This document shows, piece by piece, positions 11,972 to 24,056 of a stretch of 64,000 bases of DNA. Every line of letters starts with the position of its first letter. Position 1 is the stretch's first letter. The DNA comes from Scatophagus argus. Taxonomy: Eukaryota; Chordata; Actinopteri; Scatophagidae. The stretch covers positions 4,137,223 through 4,201,222 of the forward strand of contig NC_058515.1 in NCBI RefSeq assembly GCF_020382885.2, written 5' to 3'. The notes beneath the pieces were generated by a model that was given only the letters and a program-made list of their open reading frames with translations, was not told the origin of the DNA and did no database searches. A program made the translations under genes and the position numbers.

Positions 11972-11977
11972 TTTATT
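11972..11977 (-). promoter_or_regulatory. Poly(A) signal, gene C
   Basis: AATAAA on the minus strand inside a conserved context (TTTCATTGCAAGTTTATT on the plus strand), about 130 bases past the stop. The same context is seen past D, E and F. Confidence 0.55.
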
Positions 11978-12108
11978 GTATATCAAGTTTTTATATTCAT
12001 TGAAATTTGATGGAAAGATTTTAGGTGTTCATATTTCAGGACAATTCTAAATAGCCTAATAAAAAATATCTTGTTATACAGAAACAAAGCAAAGAAACAC
12101 GTCCAGGT

Positions 12109-14214
12109 CTACTGCTTTACACTGGAGTACACGCATTCAGTATTGGTGTTGCTCCTCTGTCTTCTGGATCTGTCAGTCTTGAGATCCTTTAAAGCAGCAT
12201 AATGAAGGTTCTCTGTGTCTTGACGTAACTGGGAAGAAAATATCAAATGATTCATCCCTCTTACAGCAGATACAGAACAAGAGAGGAAAAACAAAATGAG
12301 TGCTCAGGAATCAATTGTGTGTGCAATAATTAATAGTAATGACTGCCTATAGTATATCTGTGCATCCATGACCAACTAGATTGTTCAAGTCCTGACAAAC
12401 GATGTTTGAAAGTTTAAAGTTTAAACTCTCTATGACACCTGCTGACAGGTGAGGAAAATAAGATAACATTGTGTTAATAAAATTCCTATGTTTTTCCGTT
12501 AGAACTTGACACTTACCGCTGCATTTGTAGAAGAAGCTGAAAATGTCAGGTTAGACTCTGGTTGTGACACACAAAATGAAGGCCATTTTATTTGAGTGCA
12601 ATACACAGTAAAACTTGCTGTCATCTTCAAACAGTAACAGTTACCTGTATATTGGCACTTCCTTTTGTTCATCTTGTACACTGTGAAAGCCAGTAACACA
12701 ACCAGGACGGTGGTGCATGACAAAGCTGCACTCAAGATATACACAAGAGAGTCCACCTCATCTGTGGAGAGGCAGACACCCGGAGACATTATATCCTTAT
12801 GTTTTTTTCTCATCTGGTTTGGGCATTTTGAAATCTTAACACAATACTGACACGACCATTTGTACATTGAAAAACAGGGTCGTCATTCTAATTTCTGCTG
12901 CTGCTCGCTACAAAGAGATCTGTTAATAGACATATTAGTTCAAGTAATTGGGGACAACTCAGCGCGTGTGTGTGCATGGTTAGCCAAAGTGTGTGTGAAC
13001 TGTGAACTCTGTTGTAAACTCTGGTGGTCAGTCAGAATAGAAGAAGTGCAGTATAAATAAAGTCTGTCTATCATTCATATCAGCTTAAACTTTGTATTAT
13101 TAATTTGCACAAGACAAGGACTGCAGATGTTTTATCTCCCACAGTGGAGTTGCATTAGGAAGGAGCTACTTCATGGTCAGTGCAGACACAAAAAATTATT
13201 ATTGTGAGCTGCAATTCATGTTAAAATGTGAGTGACTTATAAATCTGTCTGTTAAGGAGTTTTTGATCAAATGAGATAACTTCTGCTAAAGCAGCTACTC
13301 ACACTTAAAGTCCAGCTTGGTTGCGTCTCCAAACAGTATGTGTCCACATGAGGCAACAGCACAGTAGTAGGTCCCAGCATGAGAAACATTCAGGTTCTTC
13401 ATTGGCAAATTGTAGACACAGGAGTGTGTTTGTGTGTTTTGTTTCCTCTCACACTGATCATTCCTGTCTCCATGAGTATAAATATGTTCTGGATGAGATT
13501 CTCCAGAGTTTTTGAACCAGTAAACACTGTGTTCTCCATCACAGGTCCCATTGTGTACTGTGCAGTTCAGAGTCACAGAGCCTCCTGGCTGGATGGTCTG
13601 CGGTGCTGACTGATGGACCAAAACTGGGATGTTCAGACCTGAACCCTTCACATTTATGGTTGTACCCTCACAAAATTCAAATTCAGTGAAATTGCTCTTT
13701 ATGCAGTAGTAAGTACCTGAGTCTGAAATACGCAAATCTGAAATCTTCAGCTGATATTCATGATTTTCAGTGTCCACTGAGAAACGTGGATTATTAAATT
13801 CATCATAAAAGACCCTGTAAGCATTGTAACTGTAGACTGAAGACACCAGCTTAGGCGTCAGTCCTACAGTTTGCTTATACCAGTAAAAGATTTGTGATAC
13901 CTTATTGAGACAAAAGCATGACAAGGTCACACTTTCCCCAACATCAACTGATAGAAAATGTAATGATGACTGCTTTAAAGCTGTTGTGTGAGCTGAGGAG
14001 AAGATGAAGAAACAAAGCAAACACACATTTAATTAAACTCTAACATGTTTGAATCAGTTGTACTACTGAATAAATGGGCACATATTACAACCAAACATAT
14101 GGTAATAGTATACATTAAAAGGTATAGCAGAGGACAGACAGTAACAAAATACAACTTACCAATATTCACCACAATCAGACAAGCGAAGCACAGAGCAAAG
14201 GTTGGAGGTGCCAT
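12109..14214 (-). CDS. nitr: NITR gene C, inhibitory Ig receptor
   Basis: Predicted 340 residues; exons 14160-14214, 13303-13992, 12645-12761, 12517-12557, 12109-12228. The leader is MAPPTFALCFACLIVVNI, the second leader type of subfamily 1, shared with E and F. The V domain has LSCFCLNKVSQIFYWYKQ and ends TYYCIKSN, with a second cysteine in FCEGTT. The six-cysteine I domain ends FGDATKLDF, where the last glycine of the J-like FGxG motif is replaced. The linker exon is one codon shorter than in A, B, D, F, G and H. The tail has the ITIM LHYAAL (Y311) and CVYSSV (Y335). Gene E is its counterpart in the next tandem unit, yet the V domains differ far more than the surrounding DNA. Confidence 0.9.
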
Positions 14215-14293
14215 GTCACTTCAGATGCTGCTATGAGTGAGCTGAATCTCTCTATGTTCTCTCCTCTTCACTGAGAGGACTGTGTTTGACCGG

Positions 14294-14298
14294 CCAAT
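14294..14298 (-). promoter_or_regulatory. CCAAT-type motif, gene C
   Basis: Subfamily-1 form, CGGCCAATCA on the plus strand, about 80 bases upstream of the ATG. Confidence 0.5.
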
Positions 14299-14877
14299 CA
14301 GATTGAATGTCTTAGTTTGGAAACACTGAACACATGTTCAGTGATCTGCAACACGACAGTGCTGGTCTTTACATTTCTCTCTGGTGCGCCAAGAGACAAA
14401 TATTAATAACAAAAGATAGTATTATGTAAAAAGACACTCACACTTAGATCTAACTTTAAGCTAAATTATCCACTGAGGTCTACAGTGGGTTTGGCATGTG
14501 AGAGTCTTTTCACATAGACACATACCTATCTACAGTGAGGAGGGAATCATTTTCACGATTAAGACAAAGACACTCTGCAAAGAAAGAAAAAAATTCAATA
14601 AAATCTGACTTTCAAAACCAGTGAAATGCATATAATGCATATACTTGATGCTATAATATGCCAACAGGTGTTGAATGAGCTTATGTGAGCAATATGTTAA
14701 ACTGTATGTATAAAAGAAAGGAGTGCTGAGGCCTCTTGGAGAAACTGGTGTCTGAAGTGGGCATGCACATAGTGGCACTGACCAAGATTTGACTGAGAAT
14801 TGAATCAGACTGCAGCAGGTCTTAATGATGTTAGTGCATGACACAAATCTTGCTCCCCAGCACTTAATAATAAAATC

Positions 14878-15228
14878 CATCCATTTTCTGTATCACTTAT
14901 CCGTCAGGGTCGCAAAGGGGGCTGGAGCTTTTCCCAGCTGACTATGGGCAAGAGGCGGGGCTCACTCTGAACTGGTCACAATCGCAGGGCTGATACACAA
15001 AGACAGACAACCACACATGCACACTCACACCTAGGGGCAATGTGGAGTAGCCAATTAACCTAATTTGCATGTTTTTTTCTGGGATTGTGTTAGGAAGCTG
15101 GAGTACCTGGAGAAAACTCATGCAAACCCACGGAGAACATGCAAACTCCACAAGGACCCAGACCGGGATTAGAACCTGGAACCCTGTTGCTGTGAGGCGA
15201 CAGTGCTAACCACTACACCACTGTGCCA
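14878..15228 (-). mobile_element. tRNA-headed SINE
   Basis: A reverse-orientation copy of the element at 35542-35909. The minus strand begins with a tRNA-like head (TGGCACAGTGGTGTAGTGG) and ends in an ATGGATGG-type tail. Short AAAATCCAT direct repeats flank it, though they overlap the tail so the duplication is not certain. The copy in the second tandem unit (27115-27230) has lost its tail half. Confidence 0.75.
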
Positions 15229-15769
15229 CAACAAAATCCATATATGTCTTAAAACAAGCCCAGTCGATGACCACTGGACCTCATCGGCTCGTGTCAGCCC
15301 TGCACATGGGCCCTATGTGCGTGCCATGACTTGTATGGGTATAGAAAAGTTGACTGTCAGCATTTGCTCCACAACGTTGTCTGGTATGAAAGGGGATACT
15401 CAGCTTTTCTGTCTTCAGCTTCTCACCAGTGACAATCTCAGGCTTTCCTTAGTGTTTTGACAGTAAAGCTCTACTGCCTCAAACTATGACTGTCAATGCA
15501 ATTTCTGACCCTTGTTAATTTTTCAGCTCCAATAACTTTTTACATTCATAGCAGCTAAATGCTGGAGAGGAGGGAGGGAGAGAGAGAGAGAGAGTTTAAG
15601 TCTGAACTTAAACTCTGGCCCAGACCTGGACATCTCAACTGTGTCAGCGAGTGAAAAGAACTGAAACCAGTGATGTCCAAAAGAAGCAGGTTCAAAGTAA
15701 AATCCAGAAAAGATGAAGTCTTCGAAAAAGCAAGGGAAAAGCGGAGCTGTGCAGGCAAAATGAAGGGCT
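15229..15769. other. Non-coding repeat-derived spacer
   Basis: Paralogous to 27231-27760. It contains a short AG microsatellite at about 15573-15595 (longer in the second copy). I recognise no gene. It may belong to the retroelement fossil next to it. Confidence 0.35.
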
Positions 15770-16230
15770 GCTCTAATCTACTTCCAAAGTTGGAGGCAGC
15801 GGCAGCCTGCTGAGCTGACGGGAGTTTAAGGCAATGAAGTGACTTGATCTTTCAACAAGTGTGAGTATAACAGTATTACCTTTTGAAGATGCCAAACCAG
15901 AGATACCATGGTGAGACAGTATAGGGGAGGGACTAAGTAGACCCACTAAAGGATGACGAAAGGCCTTGTTTAGGCACAGATAGGAACAGACAGAGACATA
16001 TTCCTTAGTGTTGCTGTTCATGGAAGGCCACCAGAGGCGCTGCTTTCGGGAGACTGAGAATACAGGAAACCCGAGGATGACAGGCATGTGGACCCACTGC
16101 AGAACCATGGAACATGCAGAATACAGAACGTATAGTTTCCCAGGTGGGCCATTACCATGATCTGAGTTCAGATGTTGAGCCTCTTTAACCACTGACTCAA
16201 CTAAAATTGCCCATCCATGACCATTGTGAG
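15770..16230 (-). mobile_element. Ty3/Gypsy-like pol fossil (integrase part)
   Basis: The minus-strand reading resembles the zinc-binding to core transition of a Gypsy-type integrase (around WWPSMNSNTKEYVSVCS, then GNTVILTLV). It is a short, isolated and broken fragment; no flanking terminal repeats are recognised. It predates the tandem duplication, since a shortened copy lies at 27760-28018. Confidence 0.6.
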
Positions 16231-16364
16231 GGGACAAATGAACGCTTGACAAACCTCCTTTTTCTCTGCTTTGAATATCTATATTAAAATAATGCTGATA
16301 TGACCATCTGTACATTGAAAGAGCTGTTGGCTATTCTGATTGTTGCTGCTGTTCGTTACAATGT

Positions 16365-17290
16365 GATCAGAGTCAGAATTCCTTTATTTCTCCCAGAGGG
16401 GAAATTCTTTTTCGTACAGACATTGCAATTTTCCAAGAAAGAAAGTGAAAAATATATAACAGGATAAAACTAAAATAAGTATAAAATATAAAAATATCAG
16501 GTATATAAATGTAAAATATCAGTTATTTACATTTATAGGTCTGTGCATTTATACATTTCCAGGGAAGAGTATGTGTGTCTGTTACAGTACAGAGTTCAAT
16601 AGTTTGATGGCAACAGACAGGAATGATTTCCTGTGTCGCTCTGTGGTGTACCGTGGGAATAAGAGTCTCTGACTGAATGAGCTCCTGTAGCTGATTAGCA
16701 CATTGCGGAGAGGGTGAGAGGGGAAGTCCAGTATATTCCTTATTTTGGACAACATCCTCCTCCCAGACACCACTTTCAGAGAGTCCAGTTCCTGATGACT
16801 CTGTTGAGTCTGTTAGTGTCCCTCACCCTCAGGCAGCTGCCCCAGCAGGCAACAGCTTATGTGATGGCACTGGACACCACCGACTCATAGAACATCCTCA
16901 GCATCGTCCTGCAGATGTTGAAGGACCTCAGTCGCCTCAGAAAATAGAGGCGGCTCTGGCCCTTTCTGTAGACCATGTCCACGTTCTTGAACCAGTCCAG
17001 TTTGTGATCCAAGTACACCCCTAAGTACTTGTACTAGTCTTCCACCACCTCCACAGTGGTCCTGCTTCAAGTGACAAGGTTGTACACTACAGCCCTGTAC
17101 TCTCTCTCATCACCTCCAGTAATACATCCAACCACTGCAGAGTCATCAGAAAATTCCTGAAGATGGCAGGTTTCTGTGCAGTGCTTGAAGCCTGTGGTGT
17201 AGATGGTGAAGAGGAAGAGACAGAGGACAGTCCCCTGTGGAGCCCCGGTGTTGCTGGTCACTCTGTCTGACATGCAGCACTTTAGGCGAT
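16365..17290 (-). mobile_element. L2-like LINE 3' part
   Basis: Read on the minus strand it runs from the reverse transcriptase catalytic region (GAPQGT, then FSDDSAVVGC, an F-x-D-D box) through the C-terminal region to a 3' tail at about 16370-16440. It is 5'-truncated and has frame breaks. It sits inside the decayed NITR intron. In the second tandem unit only 28020-28345 of it remains. Confidence 0.75.
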
Positions 17291-17569
17291 TATTTAATAA
17301 AGCATTTTCAATGCATATAATTGTAGACAAGACTGCATGTGTGTGTGCATGTTTACTGCTCATGATGAGTGGACATGAAAGTATGTGTGAACTGGGGAAT
17401 GCTGTTTTCTGTTGTAAAGCATTTTGAGTGATCAGTGAGACTAGAAGAAGCACAGTATAAATACAATCCATTTATCATTCATGTCAGCTTAAACGTTGGA
17501 ACACAAATTTACACACTAAAAGGACTGTAGATGTTTCCTCTTCCACAGTGGAGCTGTGTAGTGAGGTTA

Positions 17570-18260
17570 TGAATGCAACCAGGAAGTTCAGCAAGACTCC
17601 TCCTAGCTCCTCCCCCTGCTCAGGTGCAGCATAAAAGGATCCAGCTGGCTCAGTTTCTCCCTTTTGCTGGTCTGTGATGGTGGCTGCTGTGCTGTTGAGT
17701 CTGTTTGGTTTTCCTTTTTATATTATTTCTTTCCTTTTGGACCAGTTTTCATCTGTTTTAGCCTCATTTGTGCTGTTTTGATTTCTTTTGAGTGCTTTTG
17801 TTTCACTTTGGCAAGTTTTTGCTTGCTGTGTTTATTTGTTGGGGTTTTGATTTGTTCATCTGGTTTGCTTAATTTAAGTATATTTGTTAATTCCTTGATT
17901 TGAGTTTGTATGTTTATTTTGGGATAATGTTTATCAATTGGGTTGTTGGTTTTGTTGGATTTTGTTAACCTTTTGTTTTCCAGGCAGCTTGTTTATATCA
18001 TTGGTTTTCTTTCAGAGTAAAACAACCTCTTTATTTTGTATTGTGTTTGCATTTTCCTTTTTTTCCAGCAGTTTCCATCCTTTGTTGTTGTGGCTTTAGC
18101 TTTGATTAAATTGCAGTGTTTCAATTAAATTTATTTACTTTACCGAATCTACTGTCTCTGCCTCCTCAGTCTTGAACCGGCGTCCTCTGTAGATTCCTTA
18201 TTTATTATACTTCTAGATTTTCACATCCTGGGGTGCAAGTCCCCAGGTGGTGTTGTCAGC
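17570..18260. repeat. T-rich dispersed repeat
   Basis: Strongly T-rich on the plus strand, with no reliable coding content. Copied at 28600-29300. It interrupts the decayed NITR, so it is an insertion; the class is not recognised (a solo LTR is possible but unproven). Confidence 0.45.
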
Positions 18261-18789
18261 TCTTAAATTTAGCTGAAAATTTCAAATTAAACCAGCACTC
18301 CTTGCCACAGCTGCATTAGAAAGGAATTACTTGATAAGTTAGTGCAGACATGAGTAATTATTATAGTGAGCAGTAATTCATGTTAGTATTTGAGTATTAT
18401 TTTATGAAAGGCTTACAAGTGTGTCAGTTATTTATTTTAATTTTATTTTATTTTTTTTATCAAATGCAAAACTATGCTACAGCAATTAATCACACAGGGT
18501 CCAACTTGGTCTTGTGTCCAAATAGTAGATGTGCACATGAGGTAGCAGCACAGTAGTGCAGTAGTTGGCAACTTTTAGACACAAGTGTGTTTGTCTGTTT
18601 CTCTCACTGATTGTTCCTGCCCCCATGGGTTGAAAAAAAAAGTCCTCAATGAGGTTCTTAAGAGTATTTGAACCAGTCAAAATGTGTTTGCCACCACAGG
18701 TCACAGTGTGTCCTGGGGCCTGTGTCAGCTGCAGCCTGACATTCTTGTAATTAGACCCGACCACTGCTAAGCAACTTTTTGGCCAAGTT

Positions 18790-18890
18790 CAACCTACCCA
18801 CTTTTGCACTGACAAGCAGTGTTCCCCAAAAAGAAACTGTGGTTCATCAGCAACGTGTAAGATGCTCACAGGAGAAAACACTCAAGATGT
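18790..18890 (+). mobile_element. L2-like LINE scrap
   Basis: Matches 29790-29873, the start of a longer L2-like fragment in the second unit. Here it stops at AAAACAC, which recurs at the far end of the longer copy, suggesting a deletion at a short direct repeat. Confidence 0.5.
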
Positions 18891-19540
18891 AAGCTAAGTG
18901 AAGACCTTATTTCAAGGGGTTTAACAAAAGTGTGGCATTAACCATTCAGGAAGCCATTTTTATGCACCCACCCCATTTTTGGCGGCTCGTAAATCATGGA
19001 ATCAACTAACATAATTGCAAATATAAGGCTTGTTTTTAATACTTGGAGGAAATCCTTTGCTATGAATGACTGCCTGAAATCTGGAACCCACAGAGATGAT
19101 CAGTTGCTGAGTTTTCTCCTTTAAGATGCTTTGGTAAAGATTAAATTAAATTATTAAATAAAGAATGACTTACTTACTTACTTCACGTCTGAAACGGCAG
19201 AGACAAAGAACAGAAAGGCTCTGACATGTCCTTACTTTACTGTTACCTACAAAGTAGTTTTAAGAAGCTTCTTACAGGTTTGTGACAATGTACACCATAA
19301 ACAACCTGGAAAGAAAGCTTTGATACTTTGTGATACCCTGTGGGTGTACATACACCTGATGTCACTTATGCAGGATTGGTTCAGTTGTGGAAATTCTAGA
19401 GAAGGTAATCCCAGCAGCACTTCAGAGGTGTGAGTGTGTTTCTTTGAAATGTGAGGAGAAACGGGAGAAGTCAGCAGATGTTTCACAACTGGTATCACTA
19501 CAGAGAAACCCTCCGACACCATACTTTCTTTCACTGCAAG

Positions 19541-19546
19541 TTTATT
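19541..19546 (-). promoter_or_regulatory. Poly(A) signal, gene D
   Basis: AATAAA on the minus strand about 80 bases past the stop codon. Confidence 0.5.
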
Positions 19547-19624
19547 ACAAGGGAAGACTTTATATGTAATAAAATAAATAAATTGATTGAATCAAATTGA
19601 AAAAGGACAAAAACACATCTGGGT

Positions 19625-21890
19625 CTACTGCTTTACACTGGAGTACACACATTCGTTATTGGTGTTGCTCCTCTGTCTTCTGGATCTGTTGACGTTGAGG
19701 TCACCTAAAGCAGCATAATGAAGGTTTTCTGCATCTTGACACACCTGATATGAAATAAATAAATAAATAAAAGAATTCATTGGTATCAGAACAGATACAG
19801 CAAGAAAAGATGTGTATGGAACACAGCAAGCTTCATATAGAGAAAAACAAAATGAATGAGCTGAAATGAATCGTGTGTGCAATAATTAATAATAATGATG
19901 CCCCCAAACAGACATTGAATCTGTGTATCTGTGACCAATTAAATTGTCCATATCCTGACTTCTGACTGCTAGCAGCCAAAGCTGACCCATAATGCTGAAA
20001 CGATGTTTCACAGCATAAATTACTCCCTGTGACATCTGATGACAGGCAAAAAAAATTAATGTTGTCCTTTTAAAATTCCTTTACTTTTTCAATAGAAAAT
20101 GACACTTACCGCTGCATTTGGAGCAGAAGCTGTTGAAAATGTCACATTAGACTCTGGTTGTGACACACAAAATGAAGGTTATTTTATTTAAATCTAACAC
20201 ACTCTGTCATCTAACAACTCTAACAACTGCTGTCATCTTCAAACAGTAACAGTTACCTGTATATTGGCAGTTCCTTTTGCTAAACTTGTACACTGTGAAA
20301 GCCAGTAACACAACCAGGATGGTGGTGAATGACAAAGCTGCACTCAAGATATACACAGGAGAGACAAGAGAGTCCACCTCATCTGTGGAGAGGCAGACAG
20401 CAGACATTACAGGAGATATTATATTATATGGCTATTTTTATTTTTATTTTTTTATGTTATTATTATGAAAACAATACGACACGACCATTTGTATGTTGAA
20501 AGATAGGTTTGTCATTCTAATTTTTGCTGCTGCTTGCTACAAAGAGATCCCTGTATAAAGCCATATCAGTTCAAGTAATGGGGGTCGAGTGTGCATGTGT
20601 GTGTGCATGGTTACTGCTCATGATGAGCAGCCATGAAAGTGTGTGCGAACTGTTGAATTCCGATGTAAAGTGTTTTGAGTGGTCAGTCAGAATAGAAGAA
20701 GTGCAGTATAAATAAAGTCTGTCTATCATTCATATGAGCTTAAACTTTGGATTATTAATTTGCACAAGACAAGGACTGCAGATGTTTTATCTCCCACAGT
20801 GGAGTTGCATTAGGAAGGAGCTACTTCATGGTCAGTGCAGACACAAAAAATTATTATTGTGAGCTGCAATTCATGTTAAAATGTGAGCATCATAATTGAA
20901 GTAGACTTACAAATCTGTCTGTTAAGGAGTTTTTGATCAAATAAGACAACCTCTGTTAGAACAGCTACTCACACTTAAAGTCCAGCTTGGTCCCATTTCC
21001 AAACAGTATGTGTCCACATGAGGCAACAGCACAGTAGTAGGTCCCAGCATGAGAAACATTCAGGTTCTCCATTGTCAAATTGTAAGCACAGGAGTGTGTT
21101 TGTGCGCTGGGTTTCCTCTCACACTGACCTTTCCTGCCTCCGTGGGTGTAAATGAGTCCTGGAGGAGATTCTCCAGAGTTTTTGAACCAGTAAACACTGT
21201 GTTCTTCATCACAGGTCCCATTGTGTACTGTACAGTTCAGAGTCACAGAGCCTCCTGGCTGGATGGTCTGCGGTGCTGACTGATGGACCAAGACTGGGAT
21301 TTTCAGTTCTGATCCCTTTACGGTGATGGTTATGCCCTCACAAAATTCAAGTTCATTTAGATTGCTCCCTATACAGTAGTAAGTACCTGAGTCTGAAATA
21401 CGCAAATCTGAAATCTTCAGCCGATATTTACGATTTTCAGTGTCCACTGAGAAACGTGGATTCTTAAATTCATCATGAAGAGTGCTGTCAGCATTATAAC
21501 TGTAGAGTGAAGACACCAGCTTTGGGTTCAGTCCTGCAGTTTGCTTATACCAGTGAAAGATCACTGATTCATCATCAGGACAGGAGCAGGACAAAGTGAC
21601 GCTTTCCCCAACATTGGCTGATAGAAAATGTAATGATGACTGCTTTAAAGCTGTTGTGTGAGCTGAGGAGAAGATGAAGACATGAAGACAATACACATTT
21701 AAATCAATTCTTACATGTTATAATGAGCTGCACAATGTAATTCACGAACACACGAAAAGCAAACATATGGTTATAGTATATAATAATAACATTTTTTGTA
21801 TCGTAAGCAATAGTCCTTAACAAAATACAACTTACCCATATTCACCACCAACAGACACGTGAAGCACAAAGCAAAGTTTGGAGGTGCCAT
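19625..21890 (-). CDS. nitr: NITR gene D, chimeric head and tail
   Basis: Predicted 344 residues; exons 21836-21890, 20973-21662, 20257-20382, 20110-20153, 19625-19744. The promoter, leader and V+I exon match gene B almost base for base (V: LSCSCPDDESVIFHWYKQ, I: FGNGTKLDF). The stalk/membrane, linker and tail exons match gene F instead (tail VCQDAENLHYAALGDL, ITIM Y315, second motif Y339). The switch lies in the last bases of exon 2: up to about 20977 the sequence is F-like, from about 20991 B-like. Smaller F-like patches occur within the I domain. The stalk carries a three-residue insert (SLVSPVYIL against SLVYIL in A and C). The gene reads as the product of unequal crossing-over. It looks fully functional. 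Confidence 0.9.
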
Positions 21891-21969
21891 CGCGCTACAG
21901 TTGCTGCGATGAGTGAGTTGAATCTTTTTATGTTCTCTCCCCTTCTCTGAGAGGACTGTGTTTGACTGG

Positions 21970-21974
21970 CCAAT
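21970..21974 (-). promoter_or_regulatory. CCAAT-type motif, gene D
   Basis: Subfamily-1 form, GACTGGCCAATCAG on the plus strand. Confidence 0.5.
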
Positions 21975-21984
21975 CAGATTCTAC

Positions 21985-24055
21985 GTCTTATTTTGGAAAC
22001 ACTGAAAACATGCTCACTACTGTATGATCACAGTGTTGGTCATTACATTTATGCACATCTCGCTGGTATGCTACGCGACAATTATCAATAACAAATGAAA
22101 GTTTTATGGATTCACTAACATTTCAGCCAACTAACTAATTAACTTGAAGCTTTAAAATCCACTGGGGTCTACAGTGTGTAAGGTTTGGCATGTGAAAATG
22201 TGTTCATATACAAAATCTACAATGAGAAGAAAATCATGATTTGGACACACAAGTCTGGCTCGACAAAAGTAAAATTTTACTTTCAATAATATAAAGAAAT
22301 ACAGAAAAACAAATGTGTGCCAAAATAGTGATGAGTAATAAACTGTCACCTCATCACTGTGTAAGCCTCACTACACTTTAAATACTTGAGTTGCTCCACA
22401 CTTGAACGTAGCTCATGTTCCAATCTCCACTTGTTCATTGCAACCAGATACCTTCAGACCATCAGGGGGAAGATGAGAAATAAACTACATCTGTGTTGTG
22501 TATTGTGATTTTTACAGTTTATAAAAGTAATCTGAGTCATCTCTCCCTCACTCTGTTGTTGCACTCAGACAGGTGTGAGGGTGAGTTACCACGGTTAAAG
22601 AATAGACAGAAAAGATAAAAATAAATCAATGAATAAATGAATGCAAATTTTACTTTACACATTTAGAGCATTTCAGAAAACGTGTTGTGGTTTCTCTTGT
22701 TGTGAAACGTTGTGGTTTCAGATTCAGAGTAATAATTCAATGTGCGTCACTAATATACAATACTCATGATTTATTTTTAGCGAGAAAAAAAATGATTGCA
22801 TGCAGTGACAAGAGTACAAGAAACTTGAACATCCTTCACTGTCAAGTGATCTTCCGGTTTGACAGCAGTTTCATCAAAGCTGCACCCTCAGCTGAAAAAT
22901 GTCTGGACATCACCCGGGTGGTGCAGATTAGTAGGTCAATACTTGACAAAAGGAGGTGAGAAGCTCTAATTTACCCATTAATCCTGATTTACAACATCCT
23001 CACGGCTTACTGTTAAACTTTTTGCAGTTTCCTACACATTTTAAAGAATGTGTTAGCAACATTAACATGCTGTGTACAAACATTGCACCTATTTTTACTA
23101 TCAAACTACTCTACTTTCCTTAAGTTCACTCCAGGAATTTAGTTTGTCACTCACAAGTGACATGTTTAAAGTAACCTTTGTTGCATTGCTCTCTGCAGTA
23201 ATAGATGAGACTTCCTGACTGAAAGCAAAATATCAGCAGCAGCAGAAGCTGAGGGCACAGGGGAGTGTGCATTGTGGGTTATCTGTGTTAGGAGGAGGTG
23301 TGGAGGTCAGAGCCAAATACACAAATGGAGGACAAGTGACACAAAGTTTAAGGTAACACTTTGGGCTGAAGTTATGTTCACAAATCAACAGTAAAATGTG
23401 ACCAGTCAATGTATACATGACAGAAAAATATGGCTGAAACTCCTCCTGTGGAGGCACATTAGCACAGCATGAAACTCCTACATGTCCCACAATGCACCTC
23501 AGTAGAATGATTTCATTTGACCCTCTGTGCCTGGTAAACACCCACTCGTTTCAAACATGATTAGTTCTGCTCATCAGCAAGCTGATATTCACTTTAACTA
23601 CAACATTAACTATTGTGCCATCTGTTCTTTGACTGAAGTAAAGGATCAAAATACTTGTGTTGTGGACAGGATCTGTAGGTCAGATTCAGAGAGAAACTGA
23701 GTGTCACTGAGAGACATCCTGCGTGACATCACAGAGACAAAGAACAGACAAGCTCTGACATGATCTCACTTTATTGTTACCTACAAAGTGATTATAAGAA
23801 GCTTCTTACAGGTCTGTAGCAGTGGACACAATAAACAACCCGGCCAGATCGTTCTGTGATGACTTCTGTACATACTGTACATGTGATGTCACTGACGCAG
23901 ACTTGGTTCAGTTGTGAAATCTCTTAGAGAGACTAACCCCAGCAGTGCACACAGAGGTGTGAATGTATTTCTGTAAACTCTGGAGACAAAGAGTAGAGTG
24001 TTTCACAGCTGACAAGACATCAAAGAAACTGTAACAAGACTTTGTTTCATTGCAA
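21985..24055. other. Spacer between genes D and E
   Basis: Tandem copy of 9900-11970 with only scattered base differences by eye. No gene seen. Confidence 0.6.
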
Positions 24056-24056
24056 G

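Larger units (their letters stand above)
16235..18775 (-). pseudogene. Decayed NITR copy between C and D
   Basis: Pieces in gene order match gene C. 16240-16360 and 17285-17560 match intron 2. 18270-18480 matches the intron end next to exon 2. 18481-18770 matches the I-domain part of exon 2 (splice end, cysteine region, and the VYWF strand turned into a degraded relic). The V domain, leader and exons 3-5 are gone. A LINE (16365-17290) and a T-rich repeat (17570-18260) interrupt it. Frameshifts and an A-run expansion near 18635 make it non-coding. The same relic occurs at 28346-29765. Confidence 0.7.

Noticed and set aside
15773-16315. 180-codon minus-strand ORF as a host gene
   Set aside because: Its middle is recognisable as a Gypsy-type integrase fragment; treated as a retroelement fossil.
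17664-17903. 79-codon plus-strand ORF rich in hydrophobic residues
   Set aside because: Translation of a T-rich repeat, which always looks like a membrane protein.
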